Of a DNA stretch of 64,000 bases, positions 18,368 through 27,706 are shown in pieces (the stretch's first letter is position 1; every line of letters starts with the position of its first letter). Below the pieces are notes generated by a model that ran no database searches, was not told the origin of the DNA, and saw only the letters and a list, made by a program, of their open reading frames with translations. Source of the stretch: Gammaproteobacteria bacterium (GTDB taxonomy: Bacteria; Pseudomonadota; Gammaproteobacteria; Pseudomonadales; Pseudohongiellaceae); contig DUBM01000020.1 in the NCBI GenBank assembly GCA_012960305.1, positions 124,001 through 188,000 of the forward strand, given 5' to 3'. The position numbers and the translations under genes are program-made.

Positions 18368-19117
18368 ATGACTTTAACAACCGGGGCTTCCGCCTACAGC
18401 AATTTACCGTTAGAAATTGATGCGGCAGAGGAAAAATTGACTGAAGTGGTTGAGCGCTATGCGCCATTAGTAAAAAGAATCGCACATCACTTATTGTTGC
18501 GAATGCCGGCAAGTGTACAAGTTGATGACTTGATTCAATCAGGAATGATCGGTTTGCTCGAAGCGGCGAGAAAATATGATGTGTCGAAAGGAGCGAGTTT
18601 TGAAACTTATGCAGGGATTAGAATTCGCGGTTCGATGCTTGATGAGGTGCGCAAGGGCGATTGGGCTCCTAGATCGGTTCACCGCAAATCAAGAAAAGTT
18701 GCTGAAGCGATTAAGGCAATCGAAGCGCGGACTGGTAAAGATGCAAAAGACGGGGATATAGCCCAGGAATTGGATATCGATCTCAATTCCTATTATGCCA
18801 TCTTGCAAGATGCCAGTGGTAGCAGGCTATTTAGTTTCGACGATATAATGGAAGGAGATGACTCGGCTATTGAGTTGGCTGCAGGGGAACTTCAGGGCCC
18901 ATGCGACGGATTACAGAGATCTACTTTCAAGGAACACCTTGGAAGAGCTATCGATGGATTGCCTGACCGGGAAAAACTGGTGTTAGCCTTGTATTATGAT
19001 GAAGAATTAAACCTGAAAGAAATTGGAGAAGTTATTGGTGTTAGCGAATCTCGTGTTAGCCAGATTCATAGCCAGGCCGCCATGCGACTAAAGACACGGC
19101 TTTCTGACTGGAAGTAA
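18368..19117 (+). CDS. fliA: Sigma-28 (FliA), flagellar sigma factor, apparently intact
   Basis: 249 residues, normal length. Region 2 (APLVKRIAHHLLLRMPASVQ, DDLIQSGMIGLLEA, ASFETYAGIRIRGSMLDE), region 3 and region 4 (GLPDREKLVLALYYDEELN, LKEIGEVIGVSESRVSQIHS) are all present with the flagellar-type signature. ATG at 18368 or GTG at 18362 both follow AAAGGG. It normally directs late flagellar and chemotaxis genes. Here the upstream flagellar genes are fossils and no chemotaxis genes follow, so its target regulon is unclear. No stop or frameshift is visible. Confidence 0.93.
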   Translation: MTLTTGASAYSNLPLEIDAAEEKLTEVVERYAPLVKRIAHHLLLRMPASVQVDDLIQSGMIGLLEAARKYDVSKGASFETYAGIRIRGSMLDEVRKGDWAPRSVHRKSRKVAEAIKAIEARTGKDAKDGDIAQELDIDLNSYYAILQDASGSRLFSFDDIMEGDDSAIELAAGELQGPCDGLQRSTFKEHLGRAIDGLPDREKLVLALYYDEELNLKEIGEVIGVSESRVSQIHSQAAMRLKTRLSDWK

Positions 19118-19302
19118 TTTCCAAGCAAAGTGCATTGTAATAATGGAGTAATTAAGGATTCATAAATTAAATAGAAGTAAATCGAAGATAAGTTAAGAAA
19201 TGTCTGGCAAAGCTTAGGTTGGACATTTGATCGTCTAAGCAATGAATTTTTTGTCAAGGATAGGCAAATGCTTAACAGCTATTTTAATCAGCGATTTTCC
19301 TG

Positions 19303-19470
19303 TTAGTTGTTAGCCGCATACGTTTGATGGAGCAGTAGATAAATAAAACAAGCTATCGTCAGGAAGCCTGAAAACCAAGGAATCAGTAGAGGCATCGCTT
19401 TCACAGGCTGGCAAGTTACTAAGTCTTTGAATCGATGAAGAACAACTTGTCCTTGAATTTGCTTTGTCAT
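19303..19470 (-). CDS. Unrecognised 55-residue protein with a C-terminal membrane helix
   Basis: MTKQIQGQVVLHRFKDLVTC is followed by a hydrophobic stretch (LLIPWFSGFLTIACFIYLLL) and a short polar end, so probably a single-span or tail-anchored peptide. Its ATG overlaps the TGA of the upstream minus-strand frame (ATGA), a sign of translational coupling and of a real gene pair. No family recognised. It lies in the interval where cheYZAB, motCD and cheW stand in pseudomonads, on the opposite strand to fliA and ccmA. Confidence 0.45.
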   Translation of the reverse strand: MTKQIQGQVVLHRFKDLVTCQPVKAMPLLIPWFSGFLTIACFIYLLLHQTYAANN

Positions 19471-19927
19471 AAGAATTCTTCGAATATTTTCTTTGTATCA
19501 ATCATAGCTTCAAGATCTTTAATCGTCGTCATGATTACTTGTGACTGTTTGTCAATCTCTGTAAAGCTCTTAAAATCTGCAGCTACTCTGTCTTGAGGTT
19601 GAGACCTGGTCTGCTTTCTATTGAGAATACTGCCCCCAATTTAGTATGATGTCTTCCAGTTTTATAAATTGCACTTGATCTACGCTGGGCTGAAATGAAA
19701 TGAAATGCATCATTCCTTCGTAGTATTGCCTGTATTTGGGGGTCGTAAAATTCAACGGCCATGTTTAGGTTGGTAAATGCATCGCTGGCCTGACGTGTGA
19801 GGATTGAGATTTCAGTTATAAGAGCTTCTGTGGCTGTGATAAATATCGAGCTAAGGCTCAGGTAGATAAAATCTAGGTGGGATATAAACAGTAACGAGGG
19901 TATTCCAACAGCGAATATCAAAGTCAT
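19467..19927 (-). pseudogene. Unrecognised gene interrupted by a one-base frameshift in a G run
   Basis: An open frame from 19927 (MTLIFAVGIPSLLFISHLDF, hydrophobic start, then a mostly helical stretch) ends at 19583. One base added in the GGGGG run near 19635 (CCCCC on the plus strand) would join it to a second frame ending KKIFEEFL at 19467, giving about 153 residues that end four bases inside the 55-residue gene. The joined protein has one or two N-terminal membrane segments and a polar charged C-terminus. I recognise no family. The frameshift may be real or an assembly error in a homopolymer. Confidence 0.35.
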
Positions 19928-20142
19928 CTATGAATTTGCTTTTGTTTCGAGAAAATCCAGAGGGTCTAACTATTTCCTTTCTTCTTTTTAACAGTTTTAG
20001 TGAGTTCCAATAGAGATTCCTGCACCATTAAGGACAAGGACCTGGCGGCATTCGTAGCTAAAGGTGGCAGAATTTACCTGAGTGCCGATTTAGTTTGTAT
20101 CCGTTATAATCTCGGCTCTCACTTAGCCTAATAAAGCTTATT

Positions 20143-20799
20143 ATGACAATCGCATCAAGACAGGATAGTAGCCATTCTGGCTCCAGGCAGTTAATGCTGA
20201 GTGCTGCGAATTTATTTTGTGAAAGAGACGATAGAGTTCTATTCCAAGGGCTTAATTTCGATATAGAAGAGGGGCAGGTTCTGCAAATTGTTGGTAGTAA
20301 TGGTAGTGGAAAAACAACCTTGATGAGGATTCTCTGTGGTCTTAATGACGGCTACAAAGGAATGATCTCTTGGTACGGCGAGGAGATTTCTGAGCAGATT
20401 GAAAACTTTTATCAATCACTGCTCTATATAGGTCACCGGGTTGGAGTAAACAAAGTTTTAACGCCAATTGAAAACCTCCGCTGGGGTTGCAGCCTTCAAG
20501 CTCAACTTGAGGATGAGCAATTGATGGAGGCGCTCTCAACAGTTGGTTTACGTGGTTTTGAAGAATCTCAGTGCTTCACTCTTTCTGCCGGACAACAGCA
20601 GCGTGTTTCTTTGGCGAAATTATTAGTAAGCCCAGCTAAGCTATGGGTATTGGATGAGCCTTTTACAACCTTAGATTTACGAGCCGTACAACACTTAGAA
20701 AATCTCGTCGCCGCCCATGCTGATGCTGGTGGTGCGGTGATGATAACAACTCATCACGATCTAAAAATAACAAACCTCAGTAAACTAGACCTCGGGTGA
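20143..20799 (+). CDS. ccmA: Cytochrome c maturation ATPase CcmA
   Basis: 218 residues, an ABC ATPase with Walker A GSNGSGKTT, signature LSAGQQQR and Walker B LWVLDEP, of the short CcmA type. With CcmB, CcmC and CcmD it forms the complex that releases holo-CcmE for heme delivery in the periplasm. First gene of the ccm operon; a later in-frame ATG at 20194 (MLSAANLF) may be the true start. The stop overlaps ccmB. It follows fliA after the missing chemotaxis block, an order shared with pseudomonads. Confidence 0.95.
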   Translation: MTIASRQDSSHSGSRQLMLSAANLFCERDDRVLFQGLNFDIEEGQVLQIVGSNGSGKTTLMRILCGLNDGYKGMISWYGEEISEQIENFYQSLLYIGHRVGVNKVLTPIENLRWGCSLQAQLEDEQLMEALSTVGLRGFEESQCFTLSAGQQQRVSLAKLLVSPAKLWVLDEPFTTLDLRAVQHLENLVAAHADAGGAVMITTHHDLKITNLSKLDLG

Positions 20800-21497
20800 A
20801 GTTGATGACCGTCGGTAATTCCACCCCTACTTCTGCAGCGTTTTTATCGACGCTAAAAAGAGATCTGCTTATCGCCTATAGACGGAAGAACGATGTTGTT
20901 AATCCCTTTATGTTCTTCTTTATTGTTGTTTCCTTATTCCCTATCGCGATTAGCCCTGATGCTGACAAGTTAGGAGAAATAGCGGCTGGTGTGCTTTGGA
21001 TTGCTGCTCTGCTGGCGGGAATGTTGTCGATGGATAGTCTATTTCGGGCAGACTATGAAGATGGCTCGCTCGAACAATTGTTGCTTAGCCCACATCCACT
21101 TTATTTCATGGTGCTGGCAAAGAATATTAGTCATTGGTTGGTGAGTGGATTGCCCGTGGTATTGGTTTCGCCTGTACTCGCTTATATGTTAAACCTTCCG
21201 GCAGAATCCTACATGACTCTGTTCTTAACCCTGCTATTGGGAACTCCGGTATTGAGTTTGCTCGGCTCAATTGGTGTCGCTTTGACAGTCGGCTTAGGAA
21301 GTAGAGGATTGATTCTAGCTGTTATCACACTACCGATGAACGTGCCGGTACTGATTACCGGAACACTAGCGGTTCAACAGACTCTCAATGGCGCCACTTT
21401 AGCTTTTTATCTGGCGATTCTCGGTGCAATGTTGCTGGCTTCTATTGCTTTGGCACCGCTAGCTTCAGCGGCGGCATTAAGAATCAGTGTGAATTGA
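20796..21497 (+). CDS. ccmB: Heme exporter membrane protein CcmB
   Basis: 233 residues with six hydrophobic segments. RDLLIAYRRKNDVVNPFMFF at the N-terminus and the LFRADYEDGSLEQLLLSPHP region are typical. GTG at 20796 overlaps the ccmA stop; an ATG three codons later is an alternative. It forms the ABC transporter-like release module with CcmA and CcmC. Confidence 0.95.
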   Translation: MKLMTVGNSTPTSAAFLSTLKRDLLIAYRRKNDVVNPFMFFFIVVSLFPIAISPDADKLGEIAAGVLWIAALLAGMLSMDSLFRADYEDGSLEQLLLSPHPLYFMVLAKNISHWLVSGLPVVLVSPVLAYMLNLPAESYMTLFLTLLLGTPVLSLLGSIGVALTVGLGSRGLILAVITLPMNVPVLITGTLAVQQTLNGATLAFYLAILGAMLLASIALAPLASAAALRISVN

Positions 21498-21620
21498 ATC
21501 AAAATAAGGTAATTTTAGTTATTACTCCGTAATTACAATGAGTTACAATACGTAACATGGCCTAATTTTGGGGCATGGTATATTTGTGCTCCGGCAGCAC
21601 TTGATCAAGGGTATCCGATA

Positions 21621-22361
21621 GTGTGGTTGTGGTTTTCCAAGCTGGGTTCACCCAAGTGGTTTTATGAATTGTCAGGTCGATGGCTACCTTGGCTGGTTGC
21701 CGCTATGTTCGCCTTTCTGTTTGTAGGGGTAGTTTGGGCATTGCTTTTCGTGCCGCAAGATTATCAGCAAGGATTAACCAATCGTATATTTTACGTTCAT
21801 GTGCCTGTAGCCAGTATCTCCTTAGCTTTTTTCCCACTAATGGCAATAGCTGGCACCATTACTTTAGTTTGGAAAATGAAATTGGCAGACATTGTAGTGA
21901 AGACAGCGGCGCCGTTAGGAGCCTGGTTTACTGCCTTTGCTTTGGCATCAGGTTCAATCTGGGGTATTGATACTTGGGGGACTTGGTGGATTTGGGACGG
22001 CAGGCTTACCTCACTGCTTTTTCAATTTTTTCTCTTGATCGGAGTAGTCTCTTTACGCTCGGCTCTGGAAGATAGTGATGCGGCTGCTAAAGCTTGTGCT
22101 CTGCTCTCAATTGTCGGTTGCATCAATGTCGTGGTGATTAAATATTCAGTTGATTGGTGGAATACGCTCCACCAACCCGGAACAGATTTTGTGCTTTCTT
22201 CCAATAAAGCTAACGGTCCTGATATTTGGGTACCGTTGGTTCTAATGATTGGTGCGGTGTACCTGTTTTTTGCAGTCAGCATGATAATGTCAACTCGAAA
22301 TGAAATATTAGAAAGAGAACGCCGATCTCAATGGGTTGAAGAGCTAGTCGATAACTTGTGA
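21621..22361 (+). CDS. ccmC: Heme-handling protein CcmC
   Basis: 246 residues, six membrane helices. The WWD-type heme motif reads WGTWWIWDGRLTS, flanked by the axial His residues in FYVHVP and DWWNTLHQP. It places heme on CcmE in the periplasm. GTG start. About 120 bases separate it from ccmB, more than elsewhere in the operon, with no hairpin that I could see. Confidence 0.95.
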   Translation: MWLWFSKLGSPKWFYELSGRWLPWLVAAMFAFLFVGVVWALLFVPQDYQQGLTNRIFYVHVPVASISLAFFPLMAIAGTITLVWKMKLADIVVKTAAPLGAWFTAFALASGSIWGIDTWGTWWIWDGRLTSLLFQFFLLIGVVSLRSALEDSDAAAKACALLSIVGCINVVVIKYSVDWWNTLHQPGTDFVLSSNKANGPDIWVPLVLMIGAVYLFFAVSMIMSTRNEILERERRSQWVEELVDNL

Positions 22362-22414
22362 TTGCTTGTGTAGAACAGAATTTTATTTGATTATAGAAAT
22401 GCATTATTGAATTT

Positions 22415-22621
22415 ATGTTAAACGCTATACAATTTTCTAGCTTTAGTGAGTTTCTCAATATGGGAGGCTATGCCTTCAATGTTTGGAGCGTATACGGATT
22501 ATTTACAATATTCCTTGGAGCAAACTTACTTGTTCCAATGTTTAAGAAAAAACAAATACTAAAAGATCTGAAACGTCGAAGGGTGGTAAATAAAAACGCG
22601 CGACCAGAAATTAATGAATAA
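22415..22621 (+). CDS. ccmD: CcmD, small membrane adaptor
   Basis: 68 residues: an N-terminal segment FSEFLNMGGYAFNVWSVYGL typical of CcmD, one membrane helix, then a lysine/arginine-rich cytoplasmic tail (KKKQILKDLKRRR). It helps release holo-CcmE from the CcmABC complex. ATG at 22415 is preferred over the internal ATG at the MGGY motif because family members carry the segment before it. Confidence 0.88.
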   Translation: MLNAIQFSSFSEFLNMGGYAFNVWSVYGLFTIFLGANLLVPMFKKKQILKDLKRRRVVNKNARPEINE

Positions 22622-22756
22622 AAATAATGAGCAAAATACCGAATAGACTACGAATTAAGAATGAGCAGAAAGAGAATAGTGAACGAATAGACACAAAATA
22701 GACGGAAAGGATGCTGGCTGTTTTATTAGAAACAGCCGTCCTGTTGGAGAAAATTA

Positions 22757-23218
22757 GTGAAACCTCATCGACGTAAACGACTTGCTGTTGTGGCCTTTAT
22801 TGCTGTCAGTTTGAGTATGGCAACAGGGCTTACCTTGTTTGCACTAAGCCAGAATATTGATTTGTTCTACACGCCTACGCAGGTTGCTGGTGGTGAAGTC
22901 AATATTGGTCAGCAAATTAGAATTGGTGGTATGGTGAAAGAAGGGTCTTATGAGAGTGCTAACGACACTATGAGAGTGATGTTTTCTGCAACTGACTATG
23001 TGAATGAAGTGCCTATACAGTTTGATGGAATTTTACCTGATCTTTTTCGCGAGGGGCAGGGTATTGTTGTCGAAGGTGCTATTGATAGCAATGGCCTATT
23101 TGTCGCTTCAAGAGTGCTAGCGAAACACGATGAGAATTATATGTCCAACGAAGTGAAAGCGGCTATGGAAGCTGCTGGCGTCAACACTGAAAACCAATCC
23201 GCCCTGGCTGAATACTAG
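22757..23218 (+). CDS. ccmE: Heme chaperone CcmE
   Basis: 153 residues with an N-terminal membrane anchor and a beta-barrel periplasmic domain. The heme-binding motif reads AKHDENYMSNEV, with the histidine that bonds heme covalently and the following tyrosine. GTG start with GGAG eight bases upstream. The stop codon shares a base with the ccmF start. Confidence 0.95.
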   Translation: MKPHRRKRLAVVAFIAVSLSMATGLTLFALSQNIDLFYTPTQVAGGEVNIGQQIRIGGMVKEGSYESANDTMRVMFSATDYVNEVPIQFDGILPDLFREGQGIVVEGAIDSNGLFVASRVLAKHDENYMSNEVKAAMEAAGVNTENQSALAEY

Positions 23219-25209
23219 TGATTCCAGAGTTAGGGCAATTCTCGTTAATTCTGGCTTTCTGCCTGAGTATATTGTTGGGTAGCATTCCCCTTGTTGGTGC
23301 AGCTAAAGGCAATCAGCTGTGGATGAGCTTGGCTCGCCCACTTTCTGCGGGCGTATTTGTGTTTTTAGCAATAAGCATTCTTATCCTTGCTTATGCATTT
23401 GTTGCCGATGATTTTTCAGTCCAATTTGTTGCTCAACATTCCAATACTTTACTCCCCACTCGCTACAAGATGACTGCAGTTTGGGGAGGCCACGAGGGTT
23501 CGTTTTTATTGTGGACTTTTATGCTTTCGGGCTGGATGCTTGCAGTAAGTATTTATAGCAAGAGCTTGCCAATAGATTTCGTTGCGCGGGTATTGGGAGT
23601 TCTCGGAATACTTTGCACGGCCTATATTCTTTTCATGCTGGCTACATCTAATCCGTTCGATCGCATTGTGCCGTTACCCCCTCAAGATGGTGCTGATCTA
23701 AACTCAGCGCTTCAAGATATTGGTTTCATCATTCATCCGCCTACTTTATATATGGGATATGTGGGCTTCTCAGTCGTTTTTGCATTCGCGATAGCCGCTC
23801 TACTAAGTGGCAGGCTGGATGCGGCTTGGGCCAGATGGTCAAGGCCCTGGGCAAACGTATCTTGGGCGATTCTAACCATTGGCATTGCTTTGGGAAGCTG
23901 GTGGGCATATTACGAATTGGGTTGGGGCGGTTGGTGGGCCTGGGACCCGGTAGAGAATCCACCATTAATTACCTGGCTTTTTGGCACGGCTCTGATTCAT
24001 TCGTTAGCTGTCACAGAAAAACGTGGAGTATTTAAAAGCTGGACTGTACTACTGGCTATTCTTGCTTTTTCCGGCAGTCTGTTAGGTACATTCATAACTC
24101 GATCCGGACTATTAACATCTGTTCATGCCTTCGCCAGTGATCCGTCAAGGGGTGTTTTTATTCTTGGTATTCTCGGCTTGGCTATAGGTGGTTCGCTAAT
24201 ACTATTTGCCTTTCGCGCGCCATTAATGAAAGGTAATTTTGGTTTTGACTTAGTTTCCCGGGAAATATTCTTGCTGACCAATAACGTAATTTTGGTGGTC
24301 GCTTCTGCTTCGGTATTCTTGGGCACTCTATTCCCAATGTTTTATCAAGCCATCACCGATGATCTTATCTCTATTGGCCCGCCGTATTTTAACGCCATTT
24401 TTATTCCACTAATGACATTGTTAGTTTTGGTGCTTGGGGTAGGCCCAATGTGCCGGTGGAAAAAAACATCGATCAGTTATCTGATAGAGCAATTAGGAAA
24501 AGTTGCGCTGGCAAGTTTGGCAATAGGAGTTGTATTGCCGACTATAATTCTTTTGCAAGTGTCATGGGTGGCAATCGTGGCGGTGACGCTTGCTGCTTGG
24601 ATAGTGTTATCTATGCTTAAAGACATGGCGAATAAGACTGCAAACAAAGTTACGAGATTGGCTGGTTTGCGTGCATTATCATTGAGTTATTATGGTATGC
24701 AGGCGGCACACTTTGGCATGGTGCTGATGCTTATCGGTGTTGCCTTTACCAGTGAATTTAGCGAAGAAAAGAGTGTTCTGTTGGCTCCAGGAGAAAGTAT
24801 CGATGTGGGGTCTTATAATTTTACTTTTAACGACACCCAAGCAATTACCGGCCCAAATTATGTTGGCAACCAAGCTGATTTTAGTGTCAGTAAAAATGGT
24901 AATGGGTTGAGTAACCTCAATCCAGAGCGGCGAATTTATCTTGCAACAGGAACGCCTTCTACTGAAATGGCGATTGATGCCGGTTTTCTTAGAGATCTTT
25001 TTGTCACATTAGGCGAAGAAAAAGAAAACAGCGCCTGGACTATGACTATTTATGTAAAACCTTTTATTCGCTGGATTTGGTTAGGGGCAATTTTTATGGC
25101 TTTCGGTGGAACAGTTGCTGCCGGCGATAAGCGCTATCGTCGTGTTCGAGAGCGCTACTTAAAAAGAGAGGAGCAGGCTTTAGCTACAAATTTGCAAGTA
25201 GCCTCCTGA
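23218..25209 (+). CDS. ccmF: Cytochrome c heme lyase subunit CcmF
   Basis: 663 residues with many membrane helices. It attaches heme to apocytochrome c together with CcmH and CcmI. The histidine segments GGHEGSFLLW, FIIHPPTLYMGY and LLTSVHAFASDP are present. The WWD segment reads WGGWWAWDPVENPPLITW, while the form I know is WGGWWFWDPVENASFMPW. The W, D, PVEN and final W are kept but the loop after PVEN differs. GTG start overlapping the ccmE stop. Confidence 0.95.
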   Translation: MIPELGQFSLILAFCLSILLGSIPLVGAAKGNQLWMSLARPLSAGVFVFLAISILILAYAFVADDFSVQFVAQHSNTLLPTRYKMTAVWGGHEGSFLLWTFMLSGWMLAVSIYSKSLPIDFVARVLGVLGILCTAYILFMLATSNPFDRIVPLPPQDGADLNSALQDIGFIIHPPTLYMGYVGFSVVFAFAIAALLSGRLDAAWARWSRPWANVSWAILTIGIALGSWWAYYELGWGGWWAWDPVENPPLITWLFGTALIHSLAVTEKRGVFKSWTVLLAILAFSGSLLGTFITRSGLLTSVHAFASDPSRGVFILGILGLAIGGSLILFAFRAPLMKGNFGFDLVSREIFLLTNNVILVVASASVFLGTLFPMFYQAITDDLISIGPPYFNAIFIPLMTLLVLVLGVGPMCRWKKTSISYLIEQLGKVALASLAIGVVLPTIILLQVSWVAIVAVTLAAWIVLSMLKDMANKTANKVTRLAGLRALSLSYYGMQAAHFGMVLMLIGVAFTSEFSEEKSVLLAPGESIDVGSYNFTFNDTQAITGPNYVGNQADFSVSKNGNGLSNLNPERRIYLATGTPSTEMAIDAGFLRDLFVTLGEEKENSAWTMTIYVKPFIRWIWLGAIFMAFGGTVAAGDKRYRRVRERYLKREEQALATNLQVAS

Positions 25210-25216
25210 TTTCTAA

Positions 25217-25759
25217 ATGAATAGATTTAATTTTTTTATTCCGGCGATTGGCTTCTTTGTATTGGCGCTAATCTTGTGGCGTGGGTTATACCTAGATCCG
25301 AAAGAACTTCCTTCCATGCTGATAGATAAACCTATGCCTAAGTTTGCCCTGACTACAGTCGATGGAAATGAGATTAGCAATGCAGATTTACCTAATAGTA
25401 TGTTTCTCCTTAACGTTTGGGGTAGTTACTGTTTGCCTTGTCTAATCGAACATCCTACTTTGATGCGTCTTGCGGAAGAGGGCGAGATTCCAGTTGTAGG
25501 GATTAACTATAGAGATAAAAAACAACTGGCTCTAGGTTGGTTGAGTGACAATGGCAATCCATTTGCTTTTAGCATTCTCGATGAAAGCGGTCGCTTTGGC
25601 ATTGATCTTGGTGTTTACGGTGCTCCTGAAACCTATTTAGTTGATGCCGACGGTGTGATTCGTTACCGGCATGTCAGTGTGTTAGATGAGAATGTTTGGC
25701 GACAGGACTTTCTGCCAGCGATAAATAAGTTACAAGCAGAGAGCAATACTCAACAATGA
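25217..25759 (+). CDS. ccmG: Thiol:disulfide reductase CcmG/DsbE
   Basis: 180 residues: N-terminal membrane anchor and periplasmic thioredoxin fold. The active site is NVWGSYCLPCLIEHPT, so the CxxC pair is intact but the residue before it is Tyr where Trp is usual. YGAPETYLVDADGVIRYRHVG-type cis-proline region present. It reduces apocytochrome c or CcmH. Overlaps ccmH by four bases. Confidence 0.94.
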   Translation: MNRFNFFIPAIGFFVLALILWRGLYLDPKELPSMLIDKPMPKFALTTVDGNEISNADLPNSMFLLNVWGSYCLPCLIEHPTLMRLAEEGEIPVVGINYRDKKQLALGWLSDNGNPFAFSILDESGRFGIDLGVYGAPETYLVDADGVIRYRHVSVLDENVWRQDFLPAINKLQAESNTQQ

Positions 25760-26262
25760 GGATATTTCACAAATTCTCATGGGAATTTAAGGTCTGCCGG
25801 CCCATAGCAGCGTTGTTGTTAATTCTAAGCGTTTCAGTAATGGCTACTTTAAACGCCCAAGTTGATGCTTTCGAATTTGAAAATGAGGAACAACAAAAAA
25901 GATTTAGAACTCTCTCGAATGAGTTGCGTTGCCCAATGTGTCAGAACACTAATTTATCAGGGTCTACAGGGGGTGTAGCAGAGGATCTGCGTCGAGAAGT
26001 TCACCGTATGATAGTCGATGGCTTTAGCGATACGGAGATAGAAAAATTCATGTTTGATCGTTACGGAGATTTCATATTCTACCGTCCGCGACTTCGCGCT
26101 GAAACCATTCTTCTATGGTTTGGTCCGATTATGTTTTTGCTAATTGGAGGGTATCTTGCATTAGGAATATGGAGAAGGGCAAGCTTGAGCAGCGTTGATT
26201 CTACTTCGCTTGACTCTCATCAAGCAGCCCAATTGCAAAAATTACTTCGCAATAAACACTAA
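25756..26262 (+). CDS. ccmH: CcmH (CcmL-type) apocytochrome c thiol protein
   Basis: 168 residues: N-terminal hydrophobic export segment, the LRCPMCQN motif (LRCxxCQ family signature), a three-helix domain (EDLRREVHRMIVDGFSDTEI, FMFDRYGDFIFYRPR) and a C-terminal membrane helix. It is the short form; the TPR part is a separate gene, ccmI, as in pseudomonads. Confidence 0.94.
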   Translation: MRIFHKFSWEFKVCRPIAALLLILSVSVMATLNAQVDAFEFENEEQQKRFRTLSNELRCPMCQNTNLSGSTGGVAEDLRREVHRMIVDGFSDTEIEKFMFDRYGDFIFYRPRLRAETILLWFGPIMFLLIGGYLALGIWRRASLSSVDSTSLDSHQAAQLQKLLRNKH

Positions 26263-26307
26263 ACAAAAAGTCATAAATATTAATTCATTAAACAAGTTGG
26301 AATAGAT

Positions 26308-27651
26308 GTGTTCTGGGTATTAACCGTAGGTCTTCTTTTGCTTGCTTCGCTTTTCATTATTCTCCCAGTGTGGTTGAGGAGTCGAGAAGAAAATGGAGAA
26401 TCAGCTGAACTTAGAAAAGAGGCGAATATTGCCCTTTTCCATGAGCGCAGCTTTGAGCTTGAGAATGACCTGTCTGCAGGTAACTTAGATCAAGGTCAGT
26501 TTGATTCCTTGCTGATAGAACTACAAAAAAGTTTGCTTGCAGATACTTCTTTTAATGATCAAGACGAGCCAGCCTCCATTGAAAATTTTATAGTAAATTC
26601 AAGCCAGAAGAAAACCTTCAATAAAGTAAGCAATAGAAAGAATAAAAAGAAAGATTCGGTTTCACGGCTATCAGCTACAAATCTTATCCCAGTTATATTG
26701 GCTATGTTGATTCCAGTGCTAGCATATAGCTTGTATGACCAGTGGGGATATATCGATGATGTTGAGTTGATGGGGTTGTTTCAACGCGCTCTAAATAGTA
26801 CCGGCGACCCTGGGGAGGCGCAGGCGTTAGTTGAAAGCCTTGTCGAAGCAACGCAAGCTGATGAGGAGCGCCCGTGGGCTTGGTATTTTCTTGGAGAGAA
26901 TTTCGCCAATTTAAGCATGTTTGCTGAGTCAGAAAGCGTAAGACGAGACTTATGGCTTCAAGCTATGACCGCTTATCAGCAATCGTCAGTGTTATTTGAT
27001 GAAGGGCCAGAAAAAGCTTTCTTACTAGGTCGCGTAGCTCTCGCTAAATATATGAATTCGGGGCGGGAGTTTAATCAGGAGATTCTTGACGTAATAGAGC
27101 AAGCACGTGAAATAAATCCCAACGAGAACACAATATTACAACTGCTGGCGGCAGATGCAGAGCAGAGGGAAGACTATACTGTTGCAATACAATATTGGCG
27201 ATTACTCATTCAGGCCAATCCAAATTCAGCAGAAGCTCAGATGCTGCGGCAAAAAATAGCTACAGAGCAACAGGTGCTAGCAGCGAATGGTGAAGAAATT
27301 GATGTTGGCCCGATTGTTGAGATTAATTTATCAGTGGCTGATGGAATCGTATTGGATGAAAATCTTAGAGTTTTTGTTGCGGTACGTAATGCAGCGAGGG
27401 AAGGCATGCCACCTTTGGCCGCGACGGATTTGAGAGTTAGTAATCTACCACAGACGATTCAGCTCGATAATAGCTCAGCTGTTGGTCCCTTTAACTTAGC
27501 CTCTTCAGATACAGTCTATGTGTCCGCTCTGGTCTCTTTTGCTGGCGTAGCGAATCCTCAGATTGGTGATTATCGTGTTGTTTCGGAAAATTTTTCCCAC
27601 AATGGTCAACATACGATTATTGATCTGCTAATTTCAGAGCAAGTTCAATAA
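26308..27651 (+). CDS. ccmI: CcmI, TPR protein of the heme lyase complex
   Basis: 447 residues. Two membrane helices (1-20 and about 128-145) flank a cytoplasmic loop beginning with the typical REENGESAELRKEANIALFHER. A TPR-rich periplasmic part follows (about 150-320), then a beta-rich C-terminal domain (about 335-447). It captures the C-terminus of apocytochrome c. GTG start. Last gene of the ccm operon. Confidence 0.92.
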   Translation: MFWVLTVGLLLLASLFIILPVWLRSREENGESAELRKEANIALFHERSFELENDLSAGNLDQGQFDSLLIELQKSLLADTSFNDQDEPASIENFIVNSSQKKTFNKVSNRKNKKKDSVSRLSATNLIPVILAMLIPVLAYSLYDQWGYIDDVELMGLFQRALNSTGDPGEAQALVESLVEATQADEERPWAWYFLGENFANLSMFAESESVRRDLWLQAMTAYQQSSVLFDEGPEKAFLLGRVALAKYMNSGREFNQEILDVIEQAREINPNENTILQLLAADAEQREDYTVAIQYWRLLIQANPNSAEAQMLRQKIATEQQVLAANGEEIDVGPIVEINLSVADGIVLDENLRVFVAVRNAAREGMPPLAATDLRVSNLPQTIQLDNSSAVGPFNLASSDTVYVSALVSFAGVANPQIGDYRVVSENFSHNGQHTIIDLLISEQVQ

Positions 27652-27706
27652 GTTCTCCACCTTTTAAATATTGGTTCTAAACTCAAATTGAGGTTCTTTC
27701 TTAGTC

